Shown: piece after piece, positions 21,313-22,018 of the stretch | How positions within the stretch are numbered: position 1 is the first letter of the stretch | Layout: every line of letters begins with the position of its first letter | Assembly (NCBI GenBank): GCA_964618845.1 | Contig: CAZUCU010000008.1 | Coordinates: forward strand, 1 to 22,018 | Source of the DNA: CAZUCU01 sp964618845 | GTDB lineage: Bacteria; Patescibacteriota; Minisyncoccia; Phycocordibacterales; JAACPR01 | Reading direction: 5' to 3' | Length of the DNA: 22,018 nt | Program-made: the position numbers and the translations under genes | Notes under the pieces: model-generated | Told to the model about the DNA's origin: nothing | Databases searched by the model: none | What the model saw: the letters and a program-made list of their open reading frames with translations, nothing else

Positions 21313-21792
21313 ATGAAAACGACAGCAGCTCTTTTTTTCTTTGCTTTTTCTTCTCTGCTGATCTCGTCCTGCGGGACGAGCCAGCAGTCAAGAATCTGTG
21401 GCTCCCCGGGAGCCACCATTCACCAGACTGTCTACGGACAGTCTGGTGGATATGGATATGGTGATCGGCGACCGGCTTATGGCCAGTCGTCGGTGGGGCC
21501 GGTCATCCGGTCCTCCTGCGGGCGCTACGCCGCCCGCGTGGTGGAGTTGAACCCCGTTCGGCTCGCGCCGATCGGGCAGTGCCCGCCCCGTGTCCTCAAC
21601 GGGATGATGGCGCACGTGCGCCGTTGCCCGCCGAGGATGGTGCCACCGCCATATCGGGGCGGTGGTGGGTATTACCCCCAACCCTATGGAGGGTACGGGG
21701 GGTACCGAGGGTACTACGGAGGTGGTGCCTACCAGCGCTACCTCCAGTACGGCCCCGACTGGGGGCCTATTGGGAGGAGGCCGATCCCGTAG
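21313..21792 (+). CDS. GC-rich Gly/Tyr/Pro-rich lipoprotein with a hairpin-packed coding sequence
   Basis: A 159-residue protein. Residues 1-20 are a lipoprotein signal peptide (MKTTAALFFFAFSSLLISSC, lipobox ISSC, predicted lipidated Cys20). The mature part is low-complexity: GYGYGDRRPAYGQ, a middle region with paired cysteines (SSCGRYAARV, GQCPPRVLNGMMAHVRRCPPRM), and a GGGGYYPQPYGGYGGYRGYYGGGAY-type tail of which only the character matters here. No family is recognised. The DNA from about 21360 to 21790 is strongly GC-rich, against the AT-rich window, and codes with GC-ending codons, suggesting transfer; yet promoter architecture is native-like. The coding sequence contains a run of perfect or near-perfect inverted repeats (see findings). 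It ends in a 14-bp intrinsic terminator. Confidence 0.75.
   Translation: MKTTAALFFFAFSSLLISSCGTSQQSRICGSPGATIHQTVYGQSGGYGYGDRRPAYGQSSVGPVIRSSCGRYAARVVELNPVRLAPIGQCPPRVLNGMMAHVRRCPPRMVPPPYRGGGGYYPQPYGGYGGYRGYYGGGAYQRYLQYGPDWGPIGRRPIP
21363..21767 (+). repeat. Chain of inverted repeats within the lipoprotein coding sequence
   Basis: Stem-loops in order (arms): 21363-69/21374-80 (7 bp); 21398-406/21408-16 (9); 21421-32/21437-48 (12, loop TACG); 21470-76/21498-504 (7); 21518-24/21531-37 (7); 21553-62/21567-76 (10 with one mismatch); 21587-91/21599-603 (5); 21609-22 (14-nt perfect palindrome); 21643-50/21658-65 (8); 21673-79/21698-704 (7) enclosing 21681-85/21690-94 (5); 21711-23/21740-50 (11 bp with a 2-nt bulge); 21751-56/21762-67 (6). 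They follow one another with hardly any gap. Confidence 0.8.
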
Positions 21793-21798
21793 GTTTTT

Positions 21799-21837
21799 AG
21801 GGCTTTGGTGTGCTTGCACACCAAAGCCCTTTCTTTT
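21799..21837 (+). terminator. Intrinsic terminator after the lipoprotein gene
   Basis: A perfect 14-bp stem (21799-21812 with 21817-21830) around loop CTTG, followed by TTCTTTT. It is a textbook intrinsic terminator for the plus strand. Confidence 0.9.
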
Positions 21838-21871
21838 AATCACTTCACAGATAGTCGAGAGGTTATTTTTT

Positions 21872-21880
21872 TGCTATTCT
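21872..21880 (+). promoter_or_regulatory. Extended -10 promoter, leaderless start for tsaE
   Basis: TGc plus TATTCT (21875-21880), 7 nt, ATG at 21888. Confidence 0.5.
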
Positions 21881-21887
21881 TTAATTA

Positions 21888-22018
21888 ATGAAAAAAGCAA
21901 TCTCTCTGGAAGAATTACCTCAAACGGCTAAAGATTTTTTGGGCGATTTAACTTATAATTCAAGGGCGGTTATTGTAGGTCTTTGTGGTGATTTGGGTTC
22001 CGGAAAAACGACTTTTGT
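21888..22018 (+). CDS. tsaE: tRNA threonylcarbamoyladenosine biosynthesis ATPase TsaE (partial, runs off the window)
   Basis: The first 43 residues are visible, beginning MKKAISLEELPQTAKDF and reaching the Walker A motif GDLGSGKTTF, the typical TsaE/YjeE sequence (GDLGAGKTTF). TsaE works with TsaB and TsaD in making t6A37 in tRNAs. The 3' part lies beyond the end of the window. Confidence 0.85.
   Translation, partial: MKKAISLEELPQTAKDFLGDLTYNSRAVIVGLCGDLGSGKTTF

Noticed and set aside
21388..21843. Open frames on the minus strand and other plus frame in the GC-rich island
   Set aside because: GC-rich DNA has few stops, so long shadow frames are expected; only the frame with signal peptide, lipobox, promoter and terminator is supported.
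1..22018. CRISPR array, tRNA or rRNA genes
   Set aside because: No regularly spaced repeats with unique spacers were seen, and no tRNA T-arm/cloverleaf or rRNA signature was found on either strand.
1..22018. UGA recoding as in Gracilibacteria/Absconditabacteria
   Set aside because: TGA ends the second PilB-type gene at 19433-19435 and no conserved glycine position needs a TGA codon.

Overview
The window looks like the chromosome of an AT-rich, reduced-genome bacterium of the Candidate Phyla Radiation (Patescibacteria, Parcubacteria-like). The evidence is the compact gene packing, short versions of house-keeping proteins (a 181-residue YebC, a 242-residue YidC), T4SS-pilin-type proteins of the kind common in that group, and two GspE/PilB ATPases. 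TAA, TAG and TGA all act as stops, so the UGA-glycine code of Gracilibacteria/Absconditabacteria is not used. Taxonomy is inferred from gene content and style, not from a marker search.

Layout. (1) 112-8537, plus strand: an envelope/secretion locus with a PilB-type ATPase, a PilC-type platform protein, a secreted Ig-like protein, three consecutive proteins sharing one two-helix T4SS-pilin-type anchor but carrying unrelated C-terminal domains (M15 peptidase, 3D/double-psi barrel-like, unknown), and a membrane-anchored propeller-like protein. (2) 8515-12733: the classical replication-origin neighbourhood, yidC-rnpA-rpmH on the minus strand facing away from dnaA-dnaN on the plus strand, with a likely oriC between dnaA and dnaN and a small DUF721/DciA-like gene after dnaN. 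(3) 12730-16555: a bifunctional class A penicillin-binding protein diverging from tyrS. (4) 16556-19115, minus strand: a 50-residue acidic protein, ruvC, yebC and ruvB, with GC-rich palindromic elements between and even inside genes. (5) 19116-19432: a gene-free stretch with a good plus-strand promoter and a strongly folded presumptive non-coding RNA. (6) 19433-22018: a second PilB/GspE ATPase (minus), a GC-rich lipoprotein gene whose coding sequence is an almost unbroken chain of hairpins, and the start of tsaE.

Three themes stand out. First, the pilin-anchored triplet: 244 bp are identical in all three genes while the attached domains differ, and two of those domains resemble peptidoglycan-cleaving folds. 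This suggests a constant anchor or secretion module carrying exchangeable wall-active cargo, next to a type IV pilus-like motor. Second, most transcription units start with a TATAAT-like box only 6-12 nt before the start codon and no Shine-Dalgarno sequence, which implies leaderless mRNAs. This also fixes several start codons. Third, there is unusual secondary structure: the 19.1-19.4 kb RNA, the palindromes in and around ruvC, and the hairpin-packed lipoprotein gene.

Both 100-N gaps (4240-4339 and 15749-15848) are flanked by exact 55-bp duplicates. They are best read as unmerged contig overlaps; joining the copies restores intact reading frames for both interrupted genes.
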